Assembly: GCF_000759475.1 (NCBI RefSeq)
Contig: NZ_CP009454.1
Span: 1,116,001-1,180,000 of the forward strand
DNA: 64,000 nt
Source of the DNA: Pantoea rwandensis
GTDB lineage: Bacteria; Pseudomonadota; Gammaproteobacteria; Enterobacterales; Enterobacteriaceae
Reading direction: 5' to 3'
This document shows, one piece after another, positions 40,013 to 49,502 of this stretch; within the stretch, counting starts at the first letter, position 1; the number at the start of each line of letters is the position of its first letter. Position numbers and translations under genes: made by a program. The notes under the pieces are model-generated. The model was not told the DNA's origin and did not search any database. It worked only from the letters and a program-made list of their open reading frames with translations.

Positions 40013-41203
40013 TTACTGTTTTAAGCGCGCAAAGCCCGCTTTCAGGTCGTTCAGCAGGTCATCAACGTGTTCAAGACCAATGTGCAAACGCACCAGCGTA
40101 CCGTTGAAATCGACGCCGCCTGCCGGGCGAATCTCCGCCAGCTCTTCCGGTTGGTTGGCCAGAATCAGGGATTCATAGCCACCCCATGAATAAGCCATGC
40201 TGAAATGGTGGAAGTGATCGAGGTAATTAGCCAGCTGCTCACGGCTCAATTTTTCATGCAGGATGAAGGAAAACAGTCCACTGCTGCCGTTGAAATCACG
40301 CTGCCAGAATTCATGGCCTTTACTCTGTGCCAGCGCCGGATGGTTGACGCGCGCCACTTCCGGTTGTACTGCCAGCCATTCCGCGACCTGCAAACCGCTC
40401 TCTTCATGCTGGCGCAAACGCGTACCAAGTGTGCGCAAACCGCGGCTGGCCATGTACGCCGTATCGGCATCCACCATCTGGCCCATCAGGTACGAATTCT
40501 CTCGCAGCTGCGGCCAGCAACGTTCATTGGCGACGGCGGTGCCAATCATCGCGTCGCTGTGGCCAATAATGTATTTGGTGCCTGCCTGAATCGAAATATC
40601 GATGCCATGTTCCAGCGCGTTAAACAACACACCCGCCGCCCAGGTATTATCGATCATGATGATCGCATCGGGTGCTTTGGCGCGCACGGCGGCCACGATG
40701 GCAGGAATATCCTGCACTTCCATGGTGATGGAAGCGGGAGACTCGAGGAACACCACGCGGGTATTTGGCTGAATCAGTTCACCGATCTCACTGCCAATGC
40801 AGTGATCAAAGAAGGTGGTGGTGACATTGAGCTTACTGAGAATTTTGGTGCAGAAATCCTGCGTTGGCTCATAGACCGCGCCGCTCACCAGAATGTGATC
40901 GCCCGCTTCGACAAAGGAGATAATCGCATTGGATACTGCAGCCGCACCACACGGATAAAGCGCGCAACCCGCGCCGCCTTCCAGTTCGGTCATGGCGTCT
41001 TGCAGCGAGAAGTGGGTGAGGGTGCCACGGCGGCCATAAAAAAGCTCGCCCGATGCACGACCCGCGGTCGCCCGTTTTTTGTCAGCAACCGTGTCAAAAA
41101 CCAGTGAAGATGCGCGTTGAATGACGCTGTTAACTGAGCCCTGAGTGTAACGTTTGCTTCGTCCCGCGCTAACCAGCGTGGTATCAATTTTATTCGTTGC
41201 CAT
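40013..41203 (-). CDS. metC: Cystathionine beta-lyase MetC
   Basis: Pyridoxal-phosphate enzyme that cleaves cystathionine to homocysteine, pyruvate and ammonia in methionine synthesis. The 396 residues show the Cys/Met-metabolism PLP family features: [42 protein letters not shown] and the PLP-binding Lys in [19 protein letters not shown] 41203 has AAAGG five bases upstream and gives the family start; the in-frame ATG at 41221 is rejected. It is divergent from exbB. Confidence 0.96.
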   Translation of the reverse strand: MATNKIDTTLVSAGRSKRYTQGSVNSVIQRASSLVFDTVADKKRATAGRASGELFYGRRGTLTHFSLQDAMTELEGGAGCALYPCGAAAVSNAIISFVEAGDHILVSGAVYEPTQDFCTKILSKLNVTTTFFDHCIGSEIGELIQPNTRVVFLESPASITMEVQDIPAIVAAVRAKAPDAIIMIDNTWAAGVLFNALEHGIDISIQAGTKYIIGHSDAMIGTAVANERCWPQLRENSYLMGQMVDADTAYMASRGLRTLGTRLRQHEESGLQVAEWLAVQPEVARVNHPALAQSKGHEFWQRDFNGSSGLFSFILHEKLSREQLANYLDHFHHFSMAYSWGGYESLILANQPEELAEIRPAGGVDFNGTLVRLHIGLEHVDDLLNDLKAGFARLKQ

Positions 41204-41355
41204 CACTGCCTTTCCTGACACTTACCACATAACATCCACGTTACCACGAAACACCGCAGTGGGTTGCGCCTGATTGCGGATTATCAGAGTGACGCCAGTA
41301 TTCTGTAAATCATTTGCCAAATTGTGGAAATACAAGACACTTTTGGATTGTAAAT

Positions 41356-41374
41356 AGTAATGAGAACTACTATC
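41356..41374 (+). promoter_or_regulatory. Fur box upstream of exbB
   Basis: The 19 bases AGTAATGAGAACTACTATC match the Fur consensus GATAATGATAATCATTATC at 13 positions. The site overlaps the expected -35 region of the exbB promoter whose extended -10, TGCTATGAT, lies at 41392-41400, so iron-bound Fur would block transcription. Confidence 0.7.
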
Positions 41375-41391
41375 ACTTCGGTCAATTTTTT

Positions 41392-41400
41392 TGCTATGAT
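41392..41400 (+). promoter_or_regulatory. Extended -10 promoter of exbB
   Basis: TGCTATGAT, 46 bp before the exbB start codon, directly downstream of the Fur box. Confidence 0.6.
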
Positions 41401-41445
41401 CCGCGCTTCAATCGTGAACTGTGCAACAGAAGTTGGAGACGCAGC

Positions 41446-42192
41446 GTGGTAGCCAGTGATTTGATGCAAACGGACCTCTCCGTTTGGGGCATGTATCAGC
41501 ATGCCGATATCGTGGTAAAAGTGGTGATGATTGGCCTGTTACTGGCCTCGGTTGTCACCTGGGCGATTTTCTTCGGCAAGTTTGCTGAGCTGAGCGGGGC
41601 GAAACGTCGCCTGAAACGCGAACAGCAGGCGCTGGGCGAAGCACGTTCGCTCAATGATGCTTACCGCGCCGCTGAAAGCTTCAACAGCAACAGCCACAGT
41701 GCGGTGTTGCTGAACGATGCGCAGAACGAGTTGGAACTCTCTGCGGGTACCGAAGACCTTGATGGCATTAAGGAACGTACCAGCTTCCGCCTTGAGCGTC
41801 GCGTTGCGGCTTTCAGCCGTCATGCCGGCCGCGGTAACGGCTTCCTCGCTACCATCGGTTCTGTTGCTCCCTTCATCGGCCTGTTTGGTACCGTGTGGGG
41901 CATCATGAACAGCTTTATCGGTATCGCTAAAACTCAGACCACCAACCTCGCTGTTGTGGCGCCGGGCATCGCAGAAGCGTTGCTGGCGACCGCGATTGGT
42001 CTGGTTGCCGCTATTCCTGCTGTTGTTATCTACAACGTCTTCGCGCGCATGATTGCCAGCTACAAAGCCTCATTGGGTGATGTTGCGGCCCAGGTGATGC
42101 TGCTGCAGAGCCGCGATCTGGATCTCGGCAACGTGGATACCGCGAAAGAAGCGACCCGTCCGGCGGCGGCACAGAAACTGCGCGTAGGATAA
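41446..42192 (+). CDS. exbB: TonB-system motor protein ExbB
   Basis: Inner-membrane proton channel subunit that with ExbD energises TonB for uptake of iron-siderophores and vitamin B12. GTG 41446 is chosen because GGAG lies seven bases upstream; the product (248 residues) reads VVASDLMQTDLSVWGMYQHADIVVK, matching E. coli from LMQTDLSVWGMYQ. Three membrane helices are visible (near 26-44, 135-160, 178-200), with GTVWGIMNSFIGI and the conserved GLFGTVWG and AEALLATAIGLVAAIPAV blocks. exbD follows after five bases. Confidence 0.96.
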   Translation: MVASDLMQTDLSVWGMYQHADIVVKVVMIGLLLASVVTWAIFFGKFAELSGAKRRLKREQQALGEARSLNDAYRAAESFNSNSHSAVLLNDAQNELELSAGTEDLDGIKERTSFRLERRVAAFSRHAGRGNGFLATIGSVAPFIGLFGTVWGIMNSFIGIAKTQTTNLAVVAPGIAEALLATAIGLVAAIPAVVIYNVFARMIASYKASLGDVAAQVMLLQSRDLDLGNVDTAKEATRPAAAQKLRVG

Positions 42193-42197
42193 GTAAT

Positions 42198-42620
42198 ATG
42201 GCGATGCGTTTAAACGATGATTCGGTAGGCGATGGCGAAATGCATGAAATCAACGTGACGCCGTTTATCGACGTTATGCTGGTTCTGCTGATCATCTTTA
42301 TGGTCGCCGCGCCATTAGCCACGGTGGATGTGCGCGTTAATCTGCCTGCGTCCACCAGCGCACCGCAACCGCGTCCGGAAAAACCAGTTTATCTGTCCAT
42401 CAAAGAAGATAAGCAGATTTATATCGGCAACGATGCGGTGACCAAAGAGACGCTGGTGAATGCGCTGACGGCGCAGACCGAAGGCAAGAAAGACACCACC
42501 ATCTTCTTCCAGGCGGATAAGTCAGTGGATTATGAAACGCTGATGAGCGTGATGGATCAATTGCGTGAAGCGGGTTATTTGAAGATTGGTTTGATGGGCA
42601 TGGAGACGGTGAAGAAGTAA
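42198..42620 (+). CDS. exbD: TonB-system protein ExbD
   Basis: 140-residue partner of ExbB with a short cytoplasmic start, a single membrane helix (about 25-43: FIDVMLVLLIIFMVAAPLA) carrying the functionally essential Asp of PFIDVMLVL (Asp25 in E. coli), and a periplasmic ubiquitin-like domain. Co-transcribed with exbB under the upstream Fur box. A strong terminator follows. Confidence 0.96.
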   Translation: MAMRLNDDSVGDGEMHEINVTPFIDVMLVLLIIFMVAAPLATVDVRVNLPASTSAPQPRPEKPVYLSIKEDKQIYIGNDAVTKETLVNALTAQTEGKKDTTIFFQADKSVDYETLMSVMDQLREAGYLKIGLMGMETVKK

Positions 42621-42640
42621 TTCCCCCTCTGATCGCTCAC

Positions 42641-42670
42641 AAGGGCCGCTATCAATAGCGGCCCTTTTTG
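42641..42670 (+). terminator. Intrinsic terminator of exbBD
   Basis: AAGGGCCGCTAT/ATAGCGGCCCTT stem around CA, followed by a T run at 42665-42669. Confidence 0.9.
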
Positions 42671-42697
42671 TTTGCTTCCGCCGCCAATGTTAATTTT

Positions 42698-42727
42698 TTG
42701 TTACTTTTGGTCTTACTTTTGTAAACT
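42698..42727 (+). promoter_or_regulatory. Candidate promoter and direct repeats before the MFS gene
   Basis: TTGTTA and TAAACT separated by 18 bp. TTACTTTTG occurs twice at 12-bp spacing (42701-42709 and 42713-42721), covering the spacer, so a regulator may bind here. Confidence 0.4.
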
Positions 42728-42800
42728 GCAATGGTGAAGCGGATCACATCTATTCCTGGCGCAACCCGCTACAACGGAAGAAAAACCCAGGAAGGACAAT

Positions 42801-44123
42801 ATGAGCGCGAGTCAATCTTTACAAAAACCATCGCAAGGCGGTGCCAAGACCATCTTTAGCGTTACCAGCGGTAACTTTCTTGAGATGTACGATTTTATGG
42901 TGTTTGGCTATTACGCTACGGCGATCGCCAAAACCTTTTTCCCCGGAGATGATCCCTTTGCTTCACTGATGCTCACGCTGATGACCTTTGGCGCGGGCTT
43001 CCTGATGCGTCCACTTGGCGCGATTATTCTGGGTGCCTACATTGACCATCACGGACGCCGTAAAGGGCTGTTACTGACATTAGGCTTGATGGCGTTGGGC
43101 ACACTCACCATCGCCCTGGTGCCGGGCTATGCCACGTTGGGGGCTGCCGCGCCGATTCTGATTCTGCTGGGTCGTTTGCTGCAGGGCTTCTCTGCGGGCG
43201 TGGAGTTGGGCGGTGTGTCGGTTTATCTGTCTGAAGTGGCGCCAAAAGGACGCAAAGGTTTCTATGTTAGCTGGCAGTCCGGTAGCCAGCAGGTCGCGGT
43301 GATCTTCGCTGCGCTGCTTGGCCTCGGTCTTAATCATCTACTGGCGAAGGAAGCGGTCACCGAGTGGGGCTGGCGTATTCCGTTCGTGGTCGGTTGTATG
43401 ATTGTGCCGTTCCTGTTCTGGATCCGCCGCATGCTGGAAGAAACCGAAGCGTTCAGCAAGCGCAAGCAGCATCCAACTATGGGACAGATTATGCGCTCGG
43501 TCGGTGAGAACTGGGCATTGGTGCTGGCGGGTATGCTGATGGTGGTGACTACCACGGTGATGTTCTACATGATCACCGCCTTCACCCCGACCTTCGGTAA
43601 AACCGTGCTGATGATGAGCGATGAGCAGAGTTTTATGGTGACGCTGTTCGTCGGTATCTCTAACCTGATTTGGTTGCCCGTCATGGGCTCGCTGTCGGAC
43701 CGCATAGGGCGTCGTCCGCTGCTGATCACCTTCACCATCCTGATGATTCTGACCACCTGGCCGGTGCTGCACTGGCTGGTGGGATCACCTACGTTTGCGC
43801 ATCTGGTGGAAGCGGAGCTGTGGTTATCGTTCCTGTATGCCAGCTATAACGGGGCGATGGTGGTTTACCTGGCGGAAATTATGCCGGCTGAAGTGCGCGC
43901 CACCGGCTTCTCACTGGCGTACAGCCTGGCGACCGCGCTGTTTGGTGGCTTCACGCCAGCAGTTTCAAGCTACCTAATCCATGCCACGGGCGATAAAGCG
44001 ATGCCCGGCGTGTGGTTGTCATTCGCTGCGGTGTGTGGATTGATCGGCACGCTGCTGATTGGCCGCATGGTGAAACAATATCAGGCGCGCCATGGCGGCA
44101 CGCCGGTGGGGGCTTCGCTGTAA
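42801..44123 (+). CDS. MFS citrate/tricarballylate-type proton symporter
   Basis: 440-residue carrier of the metabolite:H+ symporter branch of the major facilitator family, closest in pattern to citrate (CitA/CitH) and tricarballylate (TcuC) carriers. Twelve membrane helices are indicated; signatures include SVTSGNFLEMYDFMVFGYYA, the loop YIDHHGRRKGLLLTL between helices 2 and 3, GRLLQGFSAGVELGGVSVYLSE, and SDRIGRRPLL in the second half. GAAGGAC lies before ATG 42801. No citrate-metabolism or sensor-kinase gene is adjacent, so the substrate remains uncertain within di- and tricarboxylates. Confidence 0.88.
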   Translation: MSASQSLQKPSQGGAKTIFSVTSGNFLEMYDFMVFGYYATAIAKTFFPGDDPFASLMLTLMTFGAGFLMRPLGAIILGAYIDHHGRRKGLLLTLGLMALGTLTIALVPGYATLGAAAPILILLGRLLQGFSAGVELGGVSVYLSEVAPKGRKGFYVSWQSGSQQVAVIFAALLGLGLNHLLAKEAVTEWGWRIPFVVGCMIVPFLFWIRRMLEETEAFSKRKQHPTMGQIMRSVGENWALVLAGMLMVVTTTVMFYMITAFTPTFGKTVLMMSDEQSFMVTLFVGISNLIWLPVMGSLSDRIGRRPLLITFTILMILTTWPVLHWLVGSPTFAHLVEAELWLSFLYASYNGAMVVYLAEIMPAEVRATGFSLAYSLATALFGGFTPAVSSYLIHATGDKAMPGVWLSFAAVCGLIGTLLIGRMVKQYQARHGGTPVGASL

Positions 44124-44176
44124 CGTCCTGGCTGACAACGGGTCACATGTCAGGCCGTTGAGAAGCCATTCGAATA

Positions 44177-44208
44177 AAGCAGCCTCTTTCTGAAGGGGCT
44201 GCTTTTTT
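44177..44208 (+). terminator. Intrinsic terminator after the MFS gene
   Basis: AAGCAGCC/GGCTGCTT outer stem with an inner CTT/AAG pairing, followed by six T residues. Confidence 0.9.
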
Positions 44209-44273
44209 GTTTGTGTAGGGGGACTCATTCATCGGGCCCTTATCAACAGACTAGATCGTCGCCAATGTCCTGC

Positions 44274-45239
44274 CTAAAACGACAGGTCCACCACCACGCT
44301 GTCCGTGTAACTCCCCGCCGCTGGCGTATTCTGCGTCGTCAGAATCTGCGCGGTATAGGTGAAGTTGCGCGTCACCAGATCCGCGTTAAGAGAGGTGGCG
44401 CTGGCGCTGCTCCAGCGGTCGGTGCCGGTCGGTCCCCAGCGCGTTGTGGTGGTGGTGCCCTTGTAGATGTCGTACGCCAGTCGGTTGGTGCCGCTCGCCA
44501 TCTGGCGCGTGGTGCCGCTGTAGTAACTACCATTGCTCAACCCCACAGTGAAGGTGCTGCCTTTTGAACACACCACGTTGATGGTCTGCTGCACCGTGGA
44601 GAAACTTCCCACCAGCGGCGCGCTGCCAAAACTCACGTTAGGAGCGGTGATGGTGGTGCAGTCATTCGTCACTATCAGGTTAACGGTAATCGGCATCGCG
44701 GTGCCGGTACTGGTTTGCACCGTTCCTACGCACAAACCTGCTACGTTCAACCCGGCACATACCGTATAACTCACCGTTATGGTTATCGTCGTGGTGTAAG
44801 TGCCGGCTGCAATCACCTGTCCCGTTAGGGTGCGGAAATAGAGCGGAATATTAAAGTTAAGGCTGTTCCCAAGCGCCAGCAGCAAGGCCGAGCTCCAGCG
44901 ATAGCTGCCGCCCTGTTGCAACTCTGTGGCGCAGGCGCTGTCGATGCACATCTGAATCGGAATGCTGTCGGTGCCAGTGCTCGAACTTTTCAACACCGCG
45001 CGCGTGCCGCTGAGATAGGTCGCAGTGGTGAAGGCGTATGTGACGTTATCGGTGCCCAACAGCGAAAGCGTGCCGGAACCACAGTTGACGTTGGTGGTGC
45101 TGGAAGTGTTCTGCACGGTAGAGCCAACCGCGAAGGTGGTCACGGAGCCGAAGGTCGCCGCTGGGGCCGATAAACTACAAAGCGCATAACTGGTGCCCGG
45201 CAAGATAAACAGCGCCAGCAGCAAAAAAATCTTTCTCAT
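44274..45239 (-). CDS. Pilus tip protein with two spore-coat-U domains (CsuE-like)
   Basis: Last gene of the chaperone-usher operon. The 321-residue protein has a signal peptide (MRKIFLLLALFILPGTSYA) followed by two SCPU (spore coat U) domains, roughly 22-165 and 170-321. Each is Ser/Thr-rich with paired cysteines and ends in an alternating beta strand such as AAGSYTDSVVVDLSF. In Acinetobacter Csu pili the two-domain protein CsuE is the hydrophobic tip adhesin. The start codon overlaps the usher stop (four-base overlap), showing translational coupling. Confidence 0.85.
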   Translation of the reverse strand: MRKIFLLLALFILPGTSYALCSLSAPAATFGSVTTFAVGSTVQNTSSTTNVNCGSGTLSLLGTDNVTYAFTTATYLSGTRAVLKSSSTGTDSIPIQMCIDSACATELQQGGSYRWSSALLLALGNSLNFNIPLYFRTLTGQVIAAGTYTTTITITVSYTVCAGLNVAGLCVGTVQTSTGTAMPITVNLIVTNDCTTITAPNVSFGSAPLVGSFSTVQQTINVVCSKGSTFTVGLSNGSYYSGTTRQMASGTNRLAYDIYKGTTTTTRWGPTGTDRWSSASATSLNADLVTRNFTYTAQILTTQNTPAAGSYTDSVVVDLSF

Positions 45240-47674
45240 GGTGAGATTCCTGACTGTGAATTATTGGCCGTGCTGACCGCCGAACCCGGTGCCGGCGGCG
45301 GCAGATCGCACGTCAGCGGACCGTAGGTTTCCAGCGCTTTTGGCTGGCCGTCTGCAATGGTCAGCGTGGTATCACAACTGCGCCCATCAGGCGTCATGAC
45401 ATGAATCGGGTTTTCAGCGCTCAGGTTCTCCATCCAGACAATGCCATCCCATCCGATATATTCCGTACCCTGATTAGGGCGCAACACCTGGCTGGAGATT
45501 GGCAACGGTTGCCCCTGTTTATCATGCAGCACCACACTGGCGGCACGCAGGCGCTCTACCGGGAAGTTCAGCAGGTAACCACTTTTCCGTTTCACTGCAA
45601 AACGCTGTTCCACCTTTGGCGCGGTGCGGTCAGCCGGTAAATCCAGGGTATCGATGTCATATTTCGCGCCGTAGTAACTGCTGATCGAGGGCACCAGCAA
45701 ATAGCCCTGATTATCGGTGCGTCCCATTTCCTGGTTTTCATAGCGCACCGTGACATCGGGGTAGTCGGTTTTCACCACCACAAACGCATCATTGATATCG
45801 TTGGCGGCAAACACGCGGTTATCCATCAGCACCAGCGAACCGGTGAAATCGGCCCACTGCGTGGTGTTATCGTTATCGCCGTAGAATCCAGCGGAGGTGT
45901 CGATTTTGTTATTGCGATAGCGCAGGCTCGCCTGACGATAATCACCGCTGTCGCTGCCCTGATTGGCCCAGGCCGCATCGTAAGCAAAGCCACCATCGGT
46001 CGGCATGGCGCGTGACACATAGAGACGCTGATTGTTGTTGCCCTGCTGATCGCGCTCGTAACTCACCGAAGCGCTGCTCTGTTCGCCGAACGGGATCACC
46101 AGAGATATAGCACCGCTCCAGTCGCCCTGTTCCTGATCGCGGCTGGCGGAGATATACAAGCTACTGTTACCCCACAGGTTTTTACTCCATGACAGGTTCC
46201 ATAAACGGGTGCGATCGCCCGATCCTCCGGCAATATCAAAATAGGCCAGACCCAGACTGCCATATTGATTGAGTGACACGCTGGCGGTGTATTGTGCACT
46301 GCGTCGCGCCAGTGAATAGCTGGTGCTAGCGCTGTCGCCCCGGCTGCCGACCAGCGCCAGATTGCCGTAATCTGCAGTGCGTAAAATATGCTGCGTGCCG
46401 AGGCTGAACCAGCTGTTGTTATATTGATAACCCCAGCTATATTGCGTGCCGGGTTTTCCCTCCATCTGGCTTTGTGCCAGGGCACCATTCACTACCCCCC
46501 AACTGCCGAGCTTCACTAAGCCTCCTGCGCCGCCGGTGGCCACGTTGTCGCTGCCTTCCGCATGGCTCTCCAGGGTCAGCCAGTCGGTTAACCCGTAACG
46601 ATAAGATCCGCTGGCTGCCGCTGCGCCATAGTCAAAGTTTTCCAGTCCGTAGTTTTCACGCAGGGCACCGGCAGAGAAGGAGTAATCCGACAAACCCTGT
46701 CGCAGCAGGCTGCTCGATACATAAAACGGCAGCGTGGTGGTGACCTGACGCCCCACGGCATCGGTGGTGGTGATCACCGCATCGCCCGCCCCATTGACGA
46801 ACGGCACATTGGTCAGCGACCACGGACCCGGCTGCACATTGGCTTGCGTACTGCGATAACCGTTAATAAACAGATCGACGGAAGAGGGCACCGCGGCCTG
46901 GCCGGAAAACGCCGGCAGAGGGTAAGTGACCAAATCCGGCCGCACGCTGAAATCACGCGCAATCTGCACGCCACCCAGACGCACGCTGTTACTCCAGCTC
47001 AGCGCATCGGTCACCAGGTCTCCGGCACGCCAGCTGATCGCATCGTTCTCATCTTCATTGCTAAACCAGGTGTCGTAGCGAATATATCCCTCTTGCTGAC
47101 CGCTTACGCCGCCTTCAAGTTGTTGGGTGTAGACGCCATTGGTGGAGAACTGTCCGATGGGGCCAAACACGCGCAGCTCATTCCAGCTCGACAGGCGGGA
47201 GCCGGCATTATCGGTACGGGTGGCGTAAAAGTCGTAATTGAGCAGCGCACCGTTACTGGCACGCCCCGGATAGCGTGGACCGCGCTGATCTTTACCGATC
47301 ACCTGACCGGGCAGCCAGGCGGGCGGAACGGTGAGCAACAGGCGCTGACGGCGCTCGTCATATTCGGCTTTCACCTCCGCAAGTTGATTCACATCGATTT
47401 GCTCGCCCTGAAGTTTCTCTGCAGGGATACCGGCACGCTGCAAATCGCCACTGCGCAGCCAAAAGTCCCCGTTTTTACGCTCCACTGGTACGATATCGCC
47501 GCGAGCGTTCTGATTCACCACCAGCTCCAGCATGTACTGCTGACCGCTGGCGTTGTTCTCCAGCGCAGGGGGCGGGGGTAGCTCGGAGAAGGTCTCCGCG
47601 CTACTGATTTGAGGTAACAGGCATAGCACGCTAGCCACTGCCAGCGTGCAGGGATGCAGCGAAAACGTCATCAA
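45236..47674 (-). CDS. Outer-membrane usher protein (CsuD-like)
   Basis: 812-residue pilus usher of the archaic (Csu/spore-coat-U) chaperone-usher group, which forms a beta-barrel and threads chaperone-subunit complexes across the outer membrane. After a signal peptide come an N-terminal domain (MLELVVNQNARGDIVPVERKNGDFWLR), the translocation pore with plug domain (PSSVDLFINGYRSTQANVQPGPWSLTNVPFVNGAGDAVI) and C-terminal domains with a disulphide pair (CDTTL...LTCDL). The start overlaps the chaperone stop by four bases. Confidence 0.9.
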   Translation of the reverse strand: MMTFSLHPCTLAVASVLCLLPQISSAETFSELPPPPALENNASGQQYMLELVVNQNARGDIVPVERKNGDFWLRSGDLQRAGIPAEKLQGEQIDVNQLAEVKAEYDERRQRLLLTVPPAWLPGQVIGKDQRGPRYPGRASNGALLNYDFYATRTDNAGSRLSSWNELRVFGPIGQFSTNGVYTQQLEGGVSGQQEGYIRYDTWFSNEDENDAISWRAGDLVTDALSWSNSVRLGGVQIARDFSVRPDLVTYPLPAFSGQAAVPSSVDLFINGYRSTQANVQPGPWSLTNVPFVNGAGDAVITTTDAVGRQVTTTLPFYVSSSLLRQGLSDYSFSAGALRENYGLENFDYGAAAASGSYRYGLTDWLTLESHAEGSDNVATGGAGGLVKLGSWGVVNGALAQSQMEGKPGTQYSWGYQYNNSWFSLGTQHILRTADYGNLALVGSRGDSASTSYSLARRSAQYTASVSLNQYGSLGLAYFDIAGGSGDRTRLWNLSWSKNLWGNSSLYISASRDQEQGDWSGAISLVIPFGEQSSASVSYERDQQGNNNQRLYVSRAMPTDGGFAYDAAWANQGSDSGDYRQASLRYRNNKIDTSAGFYGDNDNTTQWADFTGSLVLMDNRVFAANDINDAFVVVKTDYPDVTVRYENQEMGRTDNQGYLLVPSISSYYGAKYDIDTLDLPADRTAPKVEQRFAVKRKSGYLLNFPVERLRAASVVLHDKQGQPLPISSQVLRPNQGTEYIGWDGIVWMENLSAENPIHVMTPDGRSCDTTLTIADGQPKALETYGPLTCDLPPPAPGSAVSTANNSQSGISP

Positions 47675-48366
47675 CGCGCGGCCGCGCTGCTCCAGTGCCC
47701 TTTATTGACCTCCGCTGACAACTCCCCGCTCACGCTGCTGGTTAATGGCCAGCGGTTGCTGCTGTTTGCCAGTACGTAGCCAAACAGACCATTGCCCAGG
47801 CGGCGACCACCAATGGTGACGTTACTCAGCCGCGCATGGCCGTTGCCACGGTTGGTGAGCTCCAGCCAGCGCTTGCCACCACTGTCCACCTGTTGCCAGC
47901 TGAGTTGCGGCTTCGCACTGTCGCTGGTAACACCGTTACCATAAACAAACAGCGGAACCGAATAGCGCATCTGGAAGGTTAATCCCGCCTGATTTTCGCC
48001 GGGTGTGCGTGGCGTAGGGATTTCATCCAGCACCACGCGGTAGGACATTTCGCGTCCCGCTTGCGGCGCGCCCTGCTTAATGAGTCGTACCAGCTGTTTC
48101 TGACCCGGTTCGAGGCGCACCATTGGTGGGCTGGCGACCACTTGCTGCTGGGTTTGATACTGTTCCTGACCGCCCACTTGCAGCCAGCTAAAGATACGCA
48201 CCTGCATCATGGTGGTGGTATTTCCACGGTTTTCCAGCCACAGCTCACTGGCTTTCTCATCGGGATTGATGGCGGGATCGATGGGCCAAATCATCAGCGA
48301 ATTGGCGGCGTGGGCAGTAGGCATTAGGGCCATACTAAACAACAGTAGCAAGGCGCGCAGGTTCAT
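47671..48366 (-). CDS. Periplasmic pilus chaperone (CsuC-like)
   Basis: 231-residue PapD-like chaperone with signal peptide MNLRALLLLFSMALMPTAHA, then two immunoglobulin-like domains. The donor-strand region near 95-110 (PPMVRLEPGQKQLVRLI) and the YRVVLDEIP strand are typical. It folds and caps the SCPU subunits before delivery to the usher. The gene starts 29 bp after the second subunit gene and overlaps the usher by four bases. Confidence 0.88.
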   Translation of the reverse strand: MNLRALLLLFSMALMPTAHAANSLMIWPIDPAINPDEKASELWLENRGNTTTMMQVRIFSWLQVGGQEQYQTQQQVVASPPMVRLEPGQKQLVRLIKQGAPQAGREMSYRVVLDEIPTPRTPGENQAGLTFQMRYSVPLFVYGNGVTSDSAKPQLSWQQVDSGGKRWLELTNRGNGHARLSNVTIGGRRLGNGLFGYVLANSSNRWPLTSSVSGELSAEVNKGHWSSAAAR

Positions 48367-48394
48367 GATTATTCATCCTTCTTTATCACTGCCG

Positions 48395-48910
48395 TCACCA
48401 GCTAAGCGTAACGGTTAAGGTGTCGGTATAAGTGCCGGCGCGCGTGGGGCCGGGCAGCGTTAACAGGCCATAAATCGGCAAAGTAATGTTATTGGCGTTG
48501 CTGTAACTCAGCGCCACGGCGCTATTCACGGGAATCGCCGTGGTGTGTGCCGCGTTGGTGTAAAGGGAATAGGGCACGGTATTGGTGTTGCCCGAGACCT
48601 TGAGATTGCGGGTAGTAGAGTAATTGGCGCCGCCATTGATACTCATGCTAACGGCGGTGCCTGGCGTGCAGGCGAGAATGATGGTGGTGCTTTGCACATA
48701 GCTGGCGCTCACGCTGCTGGACGACACACCCGATTGCGTGCCGAAATTAAGCGTGCCAAATACCCCGGTATTGGTACCGGAGACAACACAGCCTGCCACT
48801 ACTGATGCAGAGACCTGAAAGGTTGCGGTTGGCAACCCCCAGGCAGAGACGCTCCCTATCAGCAGGGCGAGGCCGCCTGCACTGTGCGCCCAACGCTGCA
48901 CCACGGCCAC
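48395..48910 (-). CDS. Spore-coat-U domain pilus subunit 2
   Basis: 171-residue SCPU protein with a probable N-terminal signal (HSAGGLALLIGSVSAWG) and one domain: GCVVSGTNTGVFGTLNFG, CTPGTAVSMSINGG and the terminal TRAGTYTDTLTVTLSW strand. The first in-frame start is GTG 48910; GTG codons follow at 48904 and 48901, so the exact start is uncertain. Likely an adaptor or minor subunit, by analogy with CsuA or CsuB. It is 22 bp after the first subunit gene. Confidence 0.82.
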   Translation of the reverse strand: MAVVQRWAHSAGGLALLIGSVSAWGLPTATFQVSASVVAGCVVSGTNTGVFGTLNFGTQSGVSSSSVSASYVQSTTIILACTPGTAVSMSINGGANYSTTRNLKVSGNTNTVPYSLYTNAAHTTAIPVNSAVALSYSNANNITLPIYGLLTLPGPTRAGTYTDTLTVTLSW

Positions 48911-48932
48911 CCTGATTACCCCACAACTGACC

Positions 48933-49502
48933 TCAGTAGTTCACCGCAACGTTAATGGTGTCGGTATAAGTCCCTGCCGGGATCAGTGGGTTAAACCCGC
49001 CCCCCACGACACGACCGTAAATGGCGTAGTTGGTGCCTAAGGTCGGGTCCGTGGTGCCGCTGGCGGCAATGTTGGTGTTATTGGCGATGGCGGTAGTAAA
49101 TGCCGCATCGCTATACAGGGTATAGGCAATGCCTTGGGTGTTATTGGAACCGAGGATCAGATAGCGAGGCTGGCCGCTAACGGTGCCGTAAATGGTCGCC
49201 GGTGCAGCATTACTGCTGGTGACCTGCACGTTGAAAGTCTGGCCGGTGGTGCAGCGAACATAAATACCGTTGCCCGATGCGCCGACCAACGTGGCGTTCA
49301 GGGTATCAAAGGTCGCCGCGCTGCTACCAAAGTTCAGGGTACCGAAGTTGCCCCCCGTGGTGGCAGACTGACCATTCACCAGGCAACCGGTGGTCAGGGT
49401 CAGGGTCGCATTAATGGTTCCCGTTGTGGTGGCGGCAAAAGCCGCGTGAGGGGCGAGCACGACGCTCAGGCTGGACGCCAAAAGAAAAAGCTTGAGTTTC
49501 AT
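48933..49502 (-). CDS. Spore-coat-U domain major pilus subunit 1 (CsuA/B-like)
   Basis: First gene of the operon, 189 residues, with a clear signal peptide (MKLKLFLLASSLSVVLAPHAAFA) and one SCPU domain: GCLVNGQSATTGGNFGTLNFG, CTTGQTFNVQVTSS, and PAGTYTDTINVAVNY at the C-terminus. ATG 49502 has AAGGA six bases upstream, whereas the in-frame ATG at 49508 touches it, so the shorter form was chosen. Its position and form suggest the main rod subunit. Confidence 0.85.
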   Translation of the reverse strand: MKLKLFLLASSLSVVLAPHAAFAATTTGTINATLTLTTGCLVNGQSATTGGNFGTLNFGSSAATFDTLNATLVGASGNGIYVRCTTGQTFNVQVTSSNAAPATIYGTVSGQPRYLILGSNNTQGIAYTLYSDAAFTTAIANNTNIAASGTTDPTLGTNYAIYGRVVGGGFNPLIPAGTYTDTINVAVNY

